This document shows, one piece after another, positions 1-8,652 of a stretch of DNA of 64,000 nt. The notes under the pieces were generated by a model. It saw only the letters and a list, made by a program, of their open reading frames with translations. It ran no database searches and was not told the origin of the DNA. The DNA lies in NCBI GenBank assembly GCA_019637685.1, contig JAHBVF010000024.1:48468-112467 (forward strand). Direction: 5' to 3'. The position numbers and the translations under genes are program-made. Position 1 is the stretch's first letter, and each line of letters starts with the position of its first letter. Source of the stretch: Caldilineaceae bacterium (GTDB lineage Bacteria; Chloroflexota; Anaerolineae; Caldilineales; Caldilineaceae).

Positions 1-173
1 CAGCTGCATGGTACACCAAACCGGAACCAACCTTCTCGGATGCTATCGCTTTTGTTCGTTTCTACTTATGGACAAACATGGAATCTACCCATTCCCCTGT
101 CAAAACCACATTTGGGCTATTCCCCAACTCAATTTGGGCCAGTCTGGTCGATTCTATCTGCTATGCAACCTGA
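1..173 (+). pseudogene. IS701-family transposase, C-terminal fragment
   Basis: Reading from base 3 to the TGA at 171-173 gives about 56 residues that include WYTKPEPTFSDAIAFVR. This resembles the WY-x-K-x-x-x-TFSDALAAVR signature near the C-terminus of IS701-type DDE transposases, and the second IS701 copy of this window shows the same signature as WYRKSDATFSDALAAVR. Only the tail lies in the window, so it cannot be said whether the upstream part is intact. The stop codon runs straight into a sequence that looks like the element's terminal repeat. Confidence 0.75.
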
Positions 174-190
174 ATGGATAAAGTGGAGAA
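174..190 (+). repeat. Probable IS701 terminal inverted repeat
   Basis: ATGGATAAAGTGGAG directly after the transposase stop matches the ends of the second IS701 copy (TTGGCTAAAGTCGAGT next to its stop; AATGGCTAAAGTCGAGTT at its other end). The apparent ATG of the following primase fragment therefore lies inside insertion-sequence DNA and is not a genuine gene start. Confidence 0.65.
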
Positions 191-2073
191 GAAGGCGCCG
201 CCGGGTATCGACCTGCTCTGGGCCAATCTCATCCTGATGGCCCCACCCAGCCTCCATCTCTCCGGCAAGCGCTATCGCTGGGCGGAGGGACTGGGCCCGG
301 ATGATGATGTTCTGACGCCCCTGCCGCTCGCCCTGGTTGCGCTTCTGCAAGAGGAAGAAGTGCCGGCAGAGGCAAGAAGCGCGCCCGTTCTCCCGGACAC
401 CATCCCCGATGGCAAACGCAACAGTACCCTTACCAGCCTGGCCGGTTCCATGCGCCGGCGGGGAATGAGCCAGAACGCCATCGCGGCTGCTCTGCTGGCC
501 GAGAACAGTGCCCGCTGTGTACCCCCGCTGGACCCAGCCGAGGTGCAGGCCATCGCCACCAGCGTGTGCCGCTACGCGCCGGTGGTGACCCACTACCAGC
601 GCACCGAGTTCGGAAACGCCCGCCGACTGGTGGACCGCTACAGCCGAGAACTGTGCTTCTGTCACCCCTGGCAGAAGTGGCTGGTCTGGGATGGCCGCCG
701 CTGGCAGATGGATGTCAGCGCCGAAGTATCCCGCCGCGCCAAAGCGACCATCAGTGCCATCATCGGCGAAGCCGCCAGCCTGGACGACGAAAATGAACGC
801 AAGGCACTCTTCAAATGGGCCCTTCGCTCGGAAACCTACGGCCAACTCCAGTCGATGATTGCCCTGGCTGCCATCGAGTCCGAGGTCGCCATTTTGCCTG
901 AGTCGTTAGACACGGATATCTGGCTGCTCAACTGTATCAACGGCACGCTGGACCTGCGCACAGGGCAGCTCCGCCCCCATCGCCAGGAGGATTACATCAC
1001 TCAACTGGCAAAGGTCGACTACAACCCGGAGGCCAGCGCACCCACCTGGCATGATTTTCTGAATCAGATGCTGGAAGGTGATGAAGAGACGATCCGCTAT
1101 CTGCAACGGCTGGTGGGCTACGCGCTGACAGGCGAAGCCAGCGAGCGCATCCTGCCCATTCTGTGGGGCGGCGGCGCCAACGGCAAGAGCACCTTTCTGG
1201 AGGCACTCGCTTCTCTGTTGGGCGACTACGCCAGACGTACCCCCGCCGAGACACTGCTCAGCAAGCGGGCGGGTTTCCATCCCCAACGACGTCGCCCGGT
1301 TACAGGGCGCCCGTTTTGTGGTGGCGTCGGAAAGCGACGAGAGCCGCAAACTGGACGAAGCCAGGGTCAAACATCTCACAGGCAATGAGCGGGTTACAGC
1401 GCGCTATATGCGCGCCGAGTGGTTCGAGTTTACCCCAGCCTTCACCCTCTGGCTGGCCACCAACCACCGACCCATCATCACAGGCACGGATGACGCCATC
1501 TGGGATCGCATTCGCCTCATCCACTTCGCTGTGAAAATCGTCGAGGAGGAGCGGGACAGAACGTTGGTTCACCGACTCACTCAGGAAGGTCCGGGTATCC
1601 TGGCCTGGGCCGTGCAAGGCTGCCTGGCCTGGCAGCAGGAAGGGCTGCGCACGTCAGAACGGGTCCACATCTCTACGGCAGAGTACCGCCAGGAGATGGA
1701 CGACGTGGGCCAGTTTCTGGAGGACTGCTGCCAGCTTCATTCAAATCTGTCGGTGCCAGTCTCAATTCTCTACGAAGCCTATAGAGGCTGGTGTGCGATC
1801 AATGGCGACGCGCCCCTGAGCAAGCGGGCGCTGGGTAGCCGTTTGCGTGCCCAGGATTTTGTGCCGGCCAAATCCAACAGTGTGCGCCTGTGGCGGGGAC
1901 TGGACCTGCGTCCAGTCGACGAGGCGGACGCGGGCGGGACACAACGGGACATACAAGTGGCTAATGAGGCAGGAGAAAAATCCGTGCCGTCATATAACAA
2001 TCCTATGTCCCTCACTGTCCCTTCCACAGTTTCTCACGTCAACGGCGTGGAACAATTCGGGAGGCAATCATGA
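191..2073 (+). pseudogene. Phage/plasmid-type primase-helicase (D5/P4-like), 5'-truncated and frameshifted
   Basis: The N-terminal part (PPSLHLSGKRYRW) is the end of a Prim-Pol-type primase domain, followed by a PriCT-like helical segment and a D5_N-like region (WLLNCINGTLDLRTG). A superfamily-3 helicase Walker A, GGGANGKST, is encoded near 1168-1194. Reading frame +3 runs to about 1270; homology then continues in frame +1 (IPNDVARLQGARFVVASE, then WLATNHRP and IWDRIRLI) up to 2073. One frameshift near 1270 therefore splits the helicase. The catalytic Prim-Pol portion is missing, apparently replaced by the IS701 end. The family replicates plasmids, phages and satellites; this copy should be inactive. 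Confidence 0.8.
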
Positions 2074-2462
2074 CTATTCACTCTTTTGCTGACGTCCTCC
2101 GCCATCTGTCACCGCCCGTCTGTGTGGTGGAACGATTGGCAGCCCAGGAGGCCAGCCTCTGCGTTGATGCAACCAACTTCCTGGCGCGGTGGCACGCGCT
2201 GCGCAGGGGAGAGCCGCTGGCCGAACTGGACGCTTGGCTCGCACGGGAATATGGGCCGGCCTCAGGGCCACGCCCCTCTCCCGACACGGCCCAGGGGTCC
2301 GGTGCAGAGGGGCGGCTCCCGCAGGCCGCGAGAACGAGCGACGCCCCTGATGGCACAGCATCCAGCCATCCGGCCTATGGTCCAGGGAGAAAGGGTGCAG
2401 GTCTATTGTCTCAACAAGAGCCACCGATGGCTGAACGGTACGAAGAAGGAGGACTCCTGTGA
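2070..2462 (+). CDS. Small uncharacterised protein of the replication module
   Basis: This is a 130-residue protein whose ATG overlaps the end of the primase fragment (TCATGA) and whose end overlaps the next gene by 4 bases. That spacing is typical of translationally coupled genes and is the main support for it. The N-terminal 65 residues look helical (VVERLAAQEASLCVDATNFLARW); the remainder is Gly/Ser/Pro rich and low complexity. I recognise no domain. A longer overlapping open frame at 2086-3333 is a GC-rich shadow. Confidence 0.5.
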   Translation: MTIHSFADVLRHLSPPVCVVERLAAQEASLCVDATNFLARWHALRRGEPLAELDAWLAREYGPASGPRPSPDTAQGSGAEGRLPQAARTSDAPDGTASSHPAYGPGRKGAGLLSQQEPPMAERYEEGGLL

Positions 2463-3361
2463 ACTATGCAGATTTACACGAAGCACTTGCGCGTCTGCCT
2501 GTGGACCCCAACCATCCGGCAGGCATACCCGAAGCTCTGGCTCCCTATCTCTCTACACCCAGGCGCATTGCCCAAAGCCGTTGTGCCCTGCCCTGGGTGG
2601 AGAACCGGCTGCTGGCCAGCCTGGCTCTCTCTGGCTGGTCCCTGCGTTATGCACTGATGGAGGCAGAAGCCCACAATCTGGGTTTGGTGGTGCGCAGCGT
2701 CTCCCTGACCCGGGCCTGTTCCAACCTGGCGCAAGCCAGTCTGTGGGAGACAGCAACCGTACGGTTGTCAGCCGCAGTCTCGCTGATTCGTCTCACACCG
2801 CTGGGAAGAGAGCTTCTGGTACAGAGTGGGCTGGATGTGGTCGAATCCGACTGGGAGCGGGTGGAACGGTTGCATCGGGGCGCAAGTGTTGGACAGATGG
2901 GCCATACTGCTGCTGTGTGTGCCTTTGCCTATCAAGCGCGCAAGCGAGGCTATGCGGTCACCCTCTGCCCGCCGCCCGTAGGCCCTGCCGAACCGGATGT
3001 GCTGCTTACTCAGGGCGAACGTTCAATCTATGTGGAGGTACAGGGCCGGGGTGGAGCGGTCTGGCGGCGCGCGGAGAAGTGGCGCAACGTCGGTGCTCTG
3101 TCCGGCGAGTTTGCCATCTGTGCCCTGACTCCCCATCAGGCCCAGCGCTATGTCCAGGAGGCCCGACGCGTCCGGGTGATTCCCAGTCTGGCCACCGATC
3201 TGACTTCGCTCCACCGCTGTCAGCCCCAGTCCCTGTGGACTCATCGTTGGGGAAGCCAGTCAGGCACACGCACAGACCAATGCGATTCGGACGTTGCCGT
3301 ATCGTTTGGTATTGGTTGCGGTCAGGACGATAACGATCAAACGAACGGAGCGACTAAATGA
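2459..3361 (+). CDS. Replication-relaxation-like / nuclease-fold protein
   Basis: A 300-residue protein that starts in a 4-base overlap with the preceding gene. The N-terminal half contains a winged-helix-like stretch (LIRLTPLGRELL). The C-terminal half has a strand-rich segment EPDVLLTQGERSIYVEVQG followed by a helix with WRRAEKW. This resembles the replication-relaxation family, whose members combine a winged helix with a degenerate PD-(D/E)xK-like core; here the core would be D-x(n)-EVQ. The family is usually encoded on phages, plasmids and integrative elements, which fits the primase neighbour. The family assignment is inference from motif layout. Confidence 0.5.
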   Translation: MNYADLHEALARLPVDPNHPAGIPEALAPYLSTPRRIAQSRCALPWVENRLLASLALSGWSLRYALMEAEAHNLGLVVRSVSLTRACSNLAQASLWETATVRLSAAVSLIRLTPLGRELLVQSGLDVVESDWERVERLHRGASVGQMGHTAAVCAFAYQARKRGYAVTLCPPPVGPAEPDVLLTQGERSIYVEVQGRGGAVWRRAEKWRNVGALSGEFAICALTPHQAQRYVQEARRVRVIPSLATDLTSLHRCQPQSLWTHRWGSQSGTRTDQCDSDVAVSFGIGCGQDDNDQTNGATK

Positions 3362-3549
3362 CTCAAGATAGTCTCATCGAACTGTTTGACAGACTGGCAT
3401 GGATCGGTCACATTCTGACATGTAGGGAATCTGAGCCAGTGTCTGATCGTTTTGAGATTGGAGCAAATGCACAGGCGGAACCACCCGAACGGAATACGCA
3501 TGCCTCGGCTTCTTCAATAGCCCGTGATGCGGATACCAGAGCGAATTGA
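3358..3549 (+). CDS. Short hypothetical protein
   Basis: 63 codons starting in an ATGA overlap with the preceding stop (AAATGACTC), so it could be translated by coupling. The N-terminus (DSLIELFDRLAWIGHIL) is amphipathic; the rest is polar and without recognisable motifs. It may be the remains of a longer gene truncated when the downstream elements inserted. Support comes only from position. Confidence 0.3.
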   Translation: MTQDSLIELFDRLAWIGHILTCRESEPVSDRFEIGANAQAEPPERNTHASASSIARDADTRAN

Positions 3550-3889
3550 AGCAGCACACATGTGCTGTGGTCTAGAAGAATGTGCAAACTTCAGATTGTG
3601 AGGTATACTGGGATTGATGAAAACACGGGCCAAAAGAGATGCGTCAACACCTCTCTTGGCCCTAACCCTTCCGTTGAGACAACAACGATTGGGCTGATCT
3701 GATTCTATCATACGGCTGAGTTTCTGCAATTCAATAGCCATTTGAATTGACTGTCCCGAAGCATAGACTCCCCTAAAAGTCGGTGTGCAGGGTTCAGCAT
3801 CATTTCGAGAATTGCGGAATTGGCTAGTCGTGATGGTATCGAAAGCTCCGTTGTCCTCATGGATATTCGGAGCTTTTTGTTTTCTGTGA
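3550..3889. other. Gene-free stretch with hairpins
   Basis: No convincing coding sequence. It contains an imperfect hairpin at about 3628-3661 (GGGCCAAAAGAG against CTCTCTTGGCCC) and a terminator-like hairpin at its right end, just before the IS66 terminal repeat. Confidence 0.5.
3843..3883 (+). terminator. Rho-independent terminator
   Basis: AAGCTCCG and CGGAGCTT form an 8-bp stem around a 17-nt loop, followed by TTTTGTTTT. It lies immediately left of the insertion-sequence boundary and would stop rightward transcripts from the replication module. Confidence 0.6.
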
Positions 3890-3903
3890 GTGACTATTCA
3901 GGC

Positions 3904-4605
3904 TGGGAAGGGAGGGGCAGGTGGAATGAAGGGTTGCCATCCAAAAGGGACTGAAGAGCAAGATAACATTGCCACCCTGCTTGCGGACGGTGGAGATAGC
4001 CGCGAATGGCACAGAAAGAACTGGCGCCTACTTAAAGGCCGGAAAGCACCGGACACCTTTCTGTTTGACCTTTGACCATGCGGACATCGTTCTGACCAGA
4101 TTGTTGTCAAAGGGCACGCGGAAGTCGGGACAAGTAAGTCAGGATAGAAAGACCGATGCTTGTCAAGCCGGTCGAGCAGGTTTTTCGGCGGGATTGCTTG
4201 GGACGTCCTCGCGGCTTGCTACGTAAGCAGTTCAGGCGGTGATTGCTGTAAAGCTCTGTTGTAGAATGGGCCTGAAGGTAGCGTTGGTCGGCAATAGTCA
4301 AGACGGTCTGGCGATAATGAAGTTCTCTTCAGGGTCAGCATTCGCCACCTCGCTTTGCCATCCAAGAGGAGCTGGGCCAGTTCCGTAGCCCAAGCTGTCG
4401 TACTGGTCATAACGAATGCAGCTCGCAGATGGTGGGCATTGCAGAAGGCGGTGCGCATTCAGTGAAGTTCTGATAGGGCTTCCAATGATCGTGGAGCGCA
4501 CGTCCCGAAGTTGGGCAGGATGCCCATGGCAGTAGTCATGGCTGTCTGTCTCTGGCTTCATGATGTTATAGTAAGTCAAGGAGTCTCAGCTGCCCGTGAG
4601 GTTTT
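3904..4605 (-). pseudogene. IS66 transposase, C-terminal part
   Basis: Scattered frames on the minus strand reproduce the rest of the IS66 protein in order: LTYYNIMKPETDSHDY (4590-4540), FCNAHHLRAAFV with WATELAQLLL (about 4450-4370), a frameshifted form of KQSRRKNLLDRLDK (about 4200-4160), KVSGAFRP (about 4060), and the ending PFIPPAPPFP next to the terminal repeat. There are several frameshifts and stops, so this copy is dead. Confidence 0.8.
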
Positions 4606-4728
4606 TGACAGCATAAATCGTGAGGTAGAGAGAAAGAGATCCTCGTGAAATCGCGGAGGTAGGACGCATCTCCACAGGCAAGGCAAGAGGGCAGAATTGT
4701 CAGCCCACGAACCGAAACGGAGGAGGAG

Positions 4729-6245
4729 ATGTTAACCGTGACCGACTATGCCTGAATTCGCTGGCGCTACTACGTCGAGAAAAAGGCGAAAGAGATCGAA
4801 CGGAGGTGGGCCATAGCTACTGACCATACGCGCGCGTTGATGCGCGCGGACCAGCGCCCTACCAGCGAGAAAGCTAAAGAAGCGCTGCAAGGCGTACAAA
4901 GCCAGGATAGAAGAGCCAAGGCGGGAGAGCGAACGATCGCCCCGCAAGCAGCGTTACACCAGCCGCAACCTACGAGACCATCCAGCAACGGGGCTATACA
5001 GGGCGGAATCGAGCTGCGTGCCGCCATGTGGGCCGGGTACGCAAAGCCAGCCGACGGCCTGCGGTCCCTCCACCCCGGCCCCTTGACCCCGGTCAGGACG
5101 CCCAGAGGACTGGGGTAGCCCAGGTGCGGCGATGGTCGTAAAGAGCGCACGGTGCGCCTTTCATAATGCGCCCAGTGTTACTTCCTGCTGATGCTTGTCA
5201 TGGCCTTTCCCACCCAGCGCCAGGAAGCTTCCTTCTGGGGGCATGTCCATAGTCTTTGCTCATTTCCAGGGCATCCCCAGCGCATCAGCCATGACAAATC
5301 CCTACAAGACGGCCGTGCAGGGGGCGGATTTGGCGCCGGCGTAACCGGCAGGAACAGACCAGTTTTTACCAGCCTGCGCAGCCACTACCTCTTCGAGAGC
5401 CGCTCATGCACACCGGGGCCGGCCATTACGAGAAGGGCGGGGGTGGGAGAGCGATGTGGGCTATGTGCGCCGTAACTTTCTCACCCCTCTGCCCCAGGGC
5501 CGACTTCAGCGAACTGAACCAGCTTGCGCCAGGCCTGCCTGACCGATGACAAGCGCCATCCAGACCGGGGCCACCCAGATCGCCCAGCAGGCTGAGAAGA
5601 ATGCCCCCATCTGACACCCCTGCTCGCCCACGCCTTCGCCTGCTGCATCTCTCGCCAGGTGACCTCAACGGCTACAGCCAGGTGACCTTGAGACCAACCG
5701 CTATTCTGTGCCCAGCCACCTGGCCCGCAAACAGATGGTACTGCGGGCTTCCACCCTTTCACATCGGGAGATTGTGGCCGACAACCAGGTGATTGCCAAC
5801 CATACCCAAGCAGCAGTGACTGACAACAGGAGATTCTCGGACCTGCTTCACTATCTGTTCTTGTTGGCCCAACGACTGGCGCTTTGGAATGCCCTCCTCT
5901 TGCGCTGTTGGCGAGAGCAGTGGCCGCTCGCTCTACGAGGAGTTGCTCCAGCATCTGCGCAGCTACCTTGTGAGCCGAAAGCCAGGCCGTGGCCACTCTT
6001 GTCCAGGTCCTGGACCACCAGGCTATGCCGCCGACACGGTGCAGGCTGCTGTGGAGATGGCCAGCCGAAGGTCTGACTCAGTGTGGCTGGGGGTGCGCTT
6101 CTGTCTTTATGACCGGCTGCTGGATGTCACACCCAGCCTGCCGCCTCTGGACCTGACACACCGGCCTGAACTGCTTCAGCCAACGACGAATTGCCTCCTC
6201 CAGCGCTACGGATCTTTCTTGAGGAGGCGCATCGCCCACGCCTGA
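4729..6245 (+). pseudogene. istA: istA-like transposase remnant
   Basis: It begins with a strong ribosome site (GGAGGAGGAG) before ATG 4729. The product starts MLTVTDYA, then a TGA at about 4750, then IRWRYYVEKKAKEIERR, the helix-turn-helix start of IstA. Further right, frames give HYLFESRSCTPG and RNFLTPLPQG (about 5380-5500), part of the DDE domain's end, and TNRYSVPSHLARKQMVLRAS (about 5690-5750), the C-terminal domain that reads NRYSVP in functional relatives. Many frameshifts interrupt the gene. Confidence 0.7.
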
Positions 6246-7026
6246 CACGTTTGATACACTCGCTGGAAACAGTTGCTAACCCTCCATCTGGCGGCCATCT
6301 CAAAGGTTGCGGGGTCTGTGTGGCTCAGGAAGCGGCCGAGCAGAAGTGGTCCTACATCCACTATCTTGCCCATTTGATGGGACTAGGAGAGTTAACGCCG
6401 CACCTGCAACCGGCTGCACCGCCGCATTCAGGCGGTGTCCTGAGCTTGACGAAGGGAGGCCCGCTTTCCTGCTCAAGGAGTTATCGACTTCCCGACTTTG
6501 CCGCTGCCATCCCCTCTCCTCAAACGGCAGCTTGTCCTGAACTCTGGCCCAGGCCATTTTATCGAAACCGGGAGCCGAATCCACTTGCTGGTGGGCAATC
6601 CGGCTCCGGGCAAGAGCCACATTGCCATCGCTTTGGGGCTGGCTGCCTGTCGTCAGGACCAGCGGGTGCGCTTTCACACCGTCACCCATTCGTCAACGCC
6701 TGCAGGAGGCCAAGCCAAACCACCAGTTGCCCGCCTTTGTGGGAGAGCGCCTTGCGCCATCACTCATCACTCTGGACGAGTTCGGCTATGTGCCCTTCTC
6801 GCCTACGGGTGCCCAACCGTTCTTCAGTTCTGTTCCGCGCTCCACGAGCGCACCTCGTTGCTGCTCACCACCAATCTGCCCTTCAGCCAGTGGGCAGGTG
6901 TTGGGGGATGTGGATCACAGCTTCTTCGACTGGCTGGATCTTTCAGAGCTACAATTTGAGTTCCGGGGCGGATCTACCGTCTGCGCCAGAGCATCAGCCA
7001 GCGGGATCGGGGAGCAGGAGGGATAG
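6230..7026 (+). pseudogene. istB: istB-like AAA+ helper ATPase remnant
   Basis: Pieces in different frames spell IstB in order: SYIHYLAHLMGL (about 6350), a Walker A-like LLVGNPAPGKSHIAIALGLA (about 6585-6645; functional relatives have GTGKSH), LDEFGYVPFSPTGAQ (about 6770-6820, Walker B region), LLTTNLPFSQW (about 6860-6895) and SYRLRQSISQRDRG at the end (about 6975-7020). IstB is the ATPase partner of the IstA transposase. The Walker A carries Pro in place of Thr and several frameshifts break the gene. Confidence 0.75.
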
Positions 7027-7568
7027 GCCCAGTGATGGACGTCGTTTGTTGTTGTTGTTGTTGTGCTTTGGCTGCAATGCCTGTTAATGAAATGCTTGTA
7101 ACGTTGGAGACCCCCAGATTCGTCTCGATTTGGACCTCTCGGAATGGACTCTGCTCCATGACCCGCTGGCTGCTTCTGTGCTGGCTGACTCGGCTGGGCA
7201 CAAGGATGGGTTGCTCGACAAACTCCCGGCTGCCCATACCCTCGCCACTATCACCCGTGATCGTCCTGGTGCTCTGTCGTCAGAGTTTCACTCAACCTGC
7301 CATTGCGCCGCCCGGGGCCGCTACTGTCTCCAACGCCCGTCGTCAGAGGGGCCGCCCATCGCCTGCGCAACCTGGCCTTCAAACGCCTGTCCTGGGCCGC
7401 CGCCCTGACAGCACAGTCCTTGCCCGGCCCTTGGTCGCTTTTGACAACCTGTCGGGTGGACCTTCCTCTGACGGCACTGCTTTCTTGGAAGGAGGTCTTT
7501 GACTCTCGTATTCCTTTCTCTTTCTTGACCGCAAGCCCCTGCACCTACCACTGGGCTTGGCTCCACTG

Positions 7569-7673
7569 CCGCGATTTCTCGCATCACCGCGATTTCTGAG
7601 GATCACTTCTCTTTCACAATCCATCCAAACTCCGCGATTTCCGAAGATCATTCGCCGCGATTTTATGTTGACA
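7569..7673. repeat. IS21 subterminal multiple repeats
   Basis: Four direct copies of a CCGCGATTT-starting word begin at 7569, 7587, 7632 and 7655. The middle two extend to CCGCGATTTCTGAGGATCA and CCGCGATTTCCGAAGATCA; the last runs into the terminal TGTTGACA. An inverted relative (AAATCGCGGAGG) is present near the left end at about 4649. IS21-family ends typically carry such repeats as transposase binding sites. Confidence 0.65.
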
Positions 7674-8431
7674 AAAACAGCCGCATGAACCCATTGGGTT
7701 TGACCTGCGACCCGCATCCCGGTTTCATCGAAATGCACCACATCCGCCTGGGTCAGTTGCTTTCGAATTTCGGTCAGAGCAGGTTCGATGCTTGTTTCGA
7801 CAGACTGATTGGCCTCGCCTACAAAGGCATACGCTGGTGCTTGCCCATAGAAATCGTTGAGCAACTCACAGGTACGGGCAATCGATGAAATGGTAGTTGT
7901 TCAGATAGCTGGTTTGCACTTGAGTCGCGGACCGTACTGCACCGGCTGGGTCACACCGGCTGGAAACGTCGCCCGTGCTTCCTTGCCACAGGCTGGGCAT
8001 TCTTTGATTTCGGCCTGATGTTCGGTCACTTCAATTTGGACGGGGGGAATATCAAAGACCTGGCGTGATTCCCAGCCGCTCACCGCCACATGGGACAGGT
8101 CATTCTCGCAGTGGGGGCAACGGCTCAATCCATGCACTTGCCTATGGTCCGGTTTATCCACCCTGCGCAATGTATGCCCTTCATGTCCTTCTTGACCTCC
8201 CGGTTTGCGTCCTTCTGACCGCCGCAGACTTTGGGTTTTCGGCTTTGTCAACCCCTCGCTGCCCGGTGGTTTGCTGCTGTTGCTACTGTTCTTCGCCACC
8301 TGGTCTTCCAGATGATGGACGCGTTGACTCAGTTTCTCCAGTTGTGCCTGAAACAACAACACCAAATCGATGAGTGTTGCCTTATCCAGTTTCTCTAACT
8401 CTTCGCGTGTGACTCTGGGGAAATCGCTCAT
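7674..8431 (-). pseudogene. IS66 transposase, N-terminal and first catalytic part
   Basis: The 176-codon frame starting at 8431 carries the IS66 coiled-coil leader, the basic linker KNSSNSSKPPGSEG, and the zinc-binding pattern CPHC...CPACG. Two frameshifts near 7880-7910 (between QTSYLNNYHFI and CELLNDFYGQ) separate it from a further segment containing VVHFDETGMRV, which holds the first catalytic Asp region of the DDE domain. Homology stops abruptly at WVHAA, at the IS21 boundary. Confidence 0.85.
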
Positions 8432-8517
8432 ATTGCCTTAGTTTCGCCGAATCCTATTGGATTCACATTTGCTTTTTGTTTGATCTTTCTTGCGTTCAGT
8501 TCAGCCTGAATAGTCAC

Positions 8518-8652
8518 GTTGTTTGATTCTTGATTTAGTCAAATGGGCACTTATCTATCAGACGTTGCGAACCGGTACACACCCAGACATAGATTCCAAT
8601 CATTTAGGTTACCTTCGTGCATCTTTCTTGACATATGCAACACTACTTATGG
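8518..8652. other. Short spacer between IS66 and IS701 elements
   Basis: 135 bases of comparatively AT-rich sequence with no gene. It should be the surviving target DNA between the two elements. I could not find in it the missing N-terminus of the serine recombinase that lies right of the IS701 copy. Confidence 0.5.

Larger units (their letters stand above)
4606..7673 (+). mobile_element. IS21-family element nested inside the IS66 transposase
   Basis: The ends are related inverted sequences: TGACAGCATAAATCG at 4606 and, on the minus strand, TGTCAACATAAAATCG at 7673. They carry the terminal TG...CA dinucleotides expected of IS21. Inside, istA-like and istB-like sequence follow in order on the plus strand, and multiple subterminal repeats flank the right end. 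Both genes are riddled with frameshifts and stops. The direct target duplication could not be recognised. A TTG microsatellite (six repeats, about 7046-7066) and unassigned sequence occupy the part right of istB. Confidence 0.75.
3890..8517 (-). mobile_element. IS66-family element (ISBst12-like), interrupted by an IS21-family element
   Basis: The perfect 16-bp inverted repeat GTGACTATTCAGGCTG (3890-3905) and CAGCCTGAATAGTCAC (8502-8517) bounds the element. Within it, transposase sequence of one IS66 protein is found at both ends on the minus strand: the N-terminal and catalytic part at 8431-7674 and the C-terminal part at 4605-3904. Removing the 3-kb insert at 4606-7673 restores an element of about 1.56 kb, a plausible size for a single-gene IS66 relative. 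No 8-bp target duplication is visible (TTCTGTGA on the left, GTTGTTTG on the right), so one flank has probably been rearranged. Confidence 0.85.

Noticed and set aside
2086..3333. 415-codon plus-strand frame overlapping the two small replication genes
   Set aside because: It is rich in Arg, Pro, Ser and Cys, as out-of-frame GC-rich DNA usually is. The alternative frames are joined by 4-base overlaps and give better protein-like sequence.
7032..7502. Possible passenger gene in the IS21 element
   Set aside because: The frame starts with a TTG/GTT microsatellite encoding a Cys run and has no recognisable domain; probably non-coding decay.
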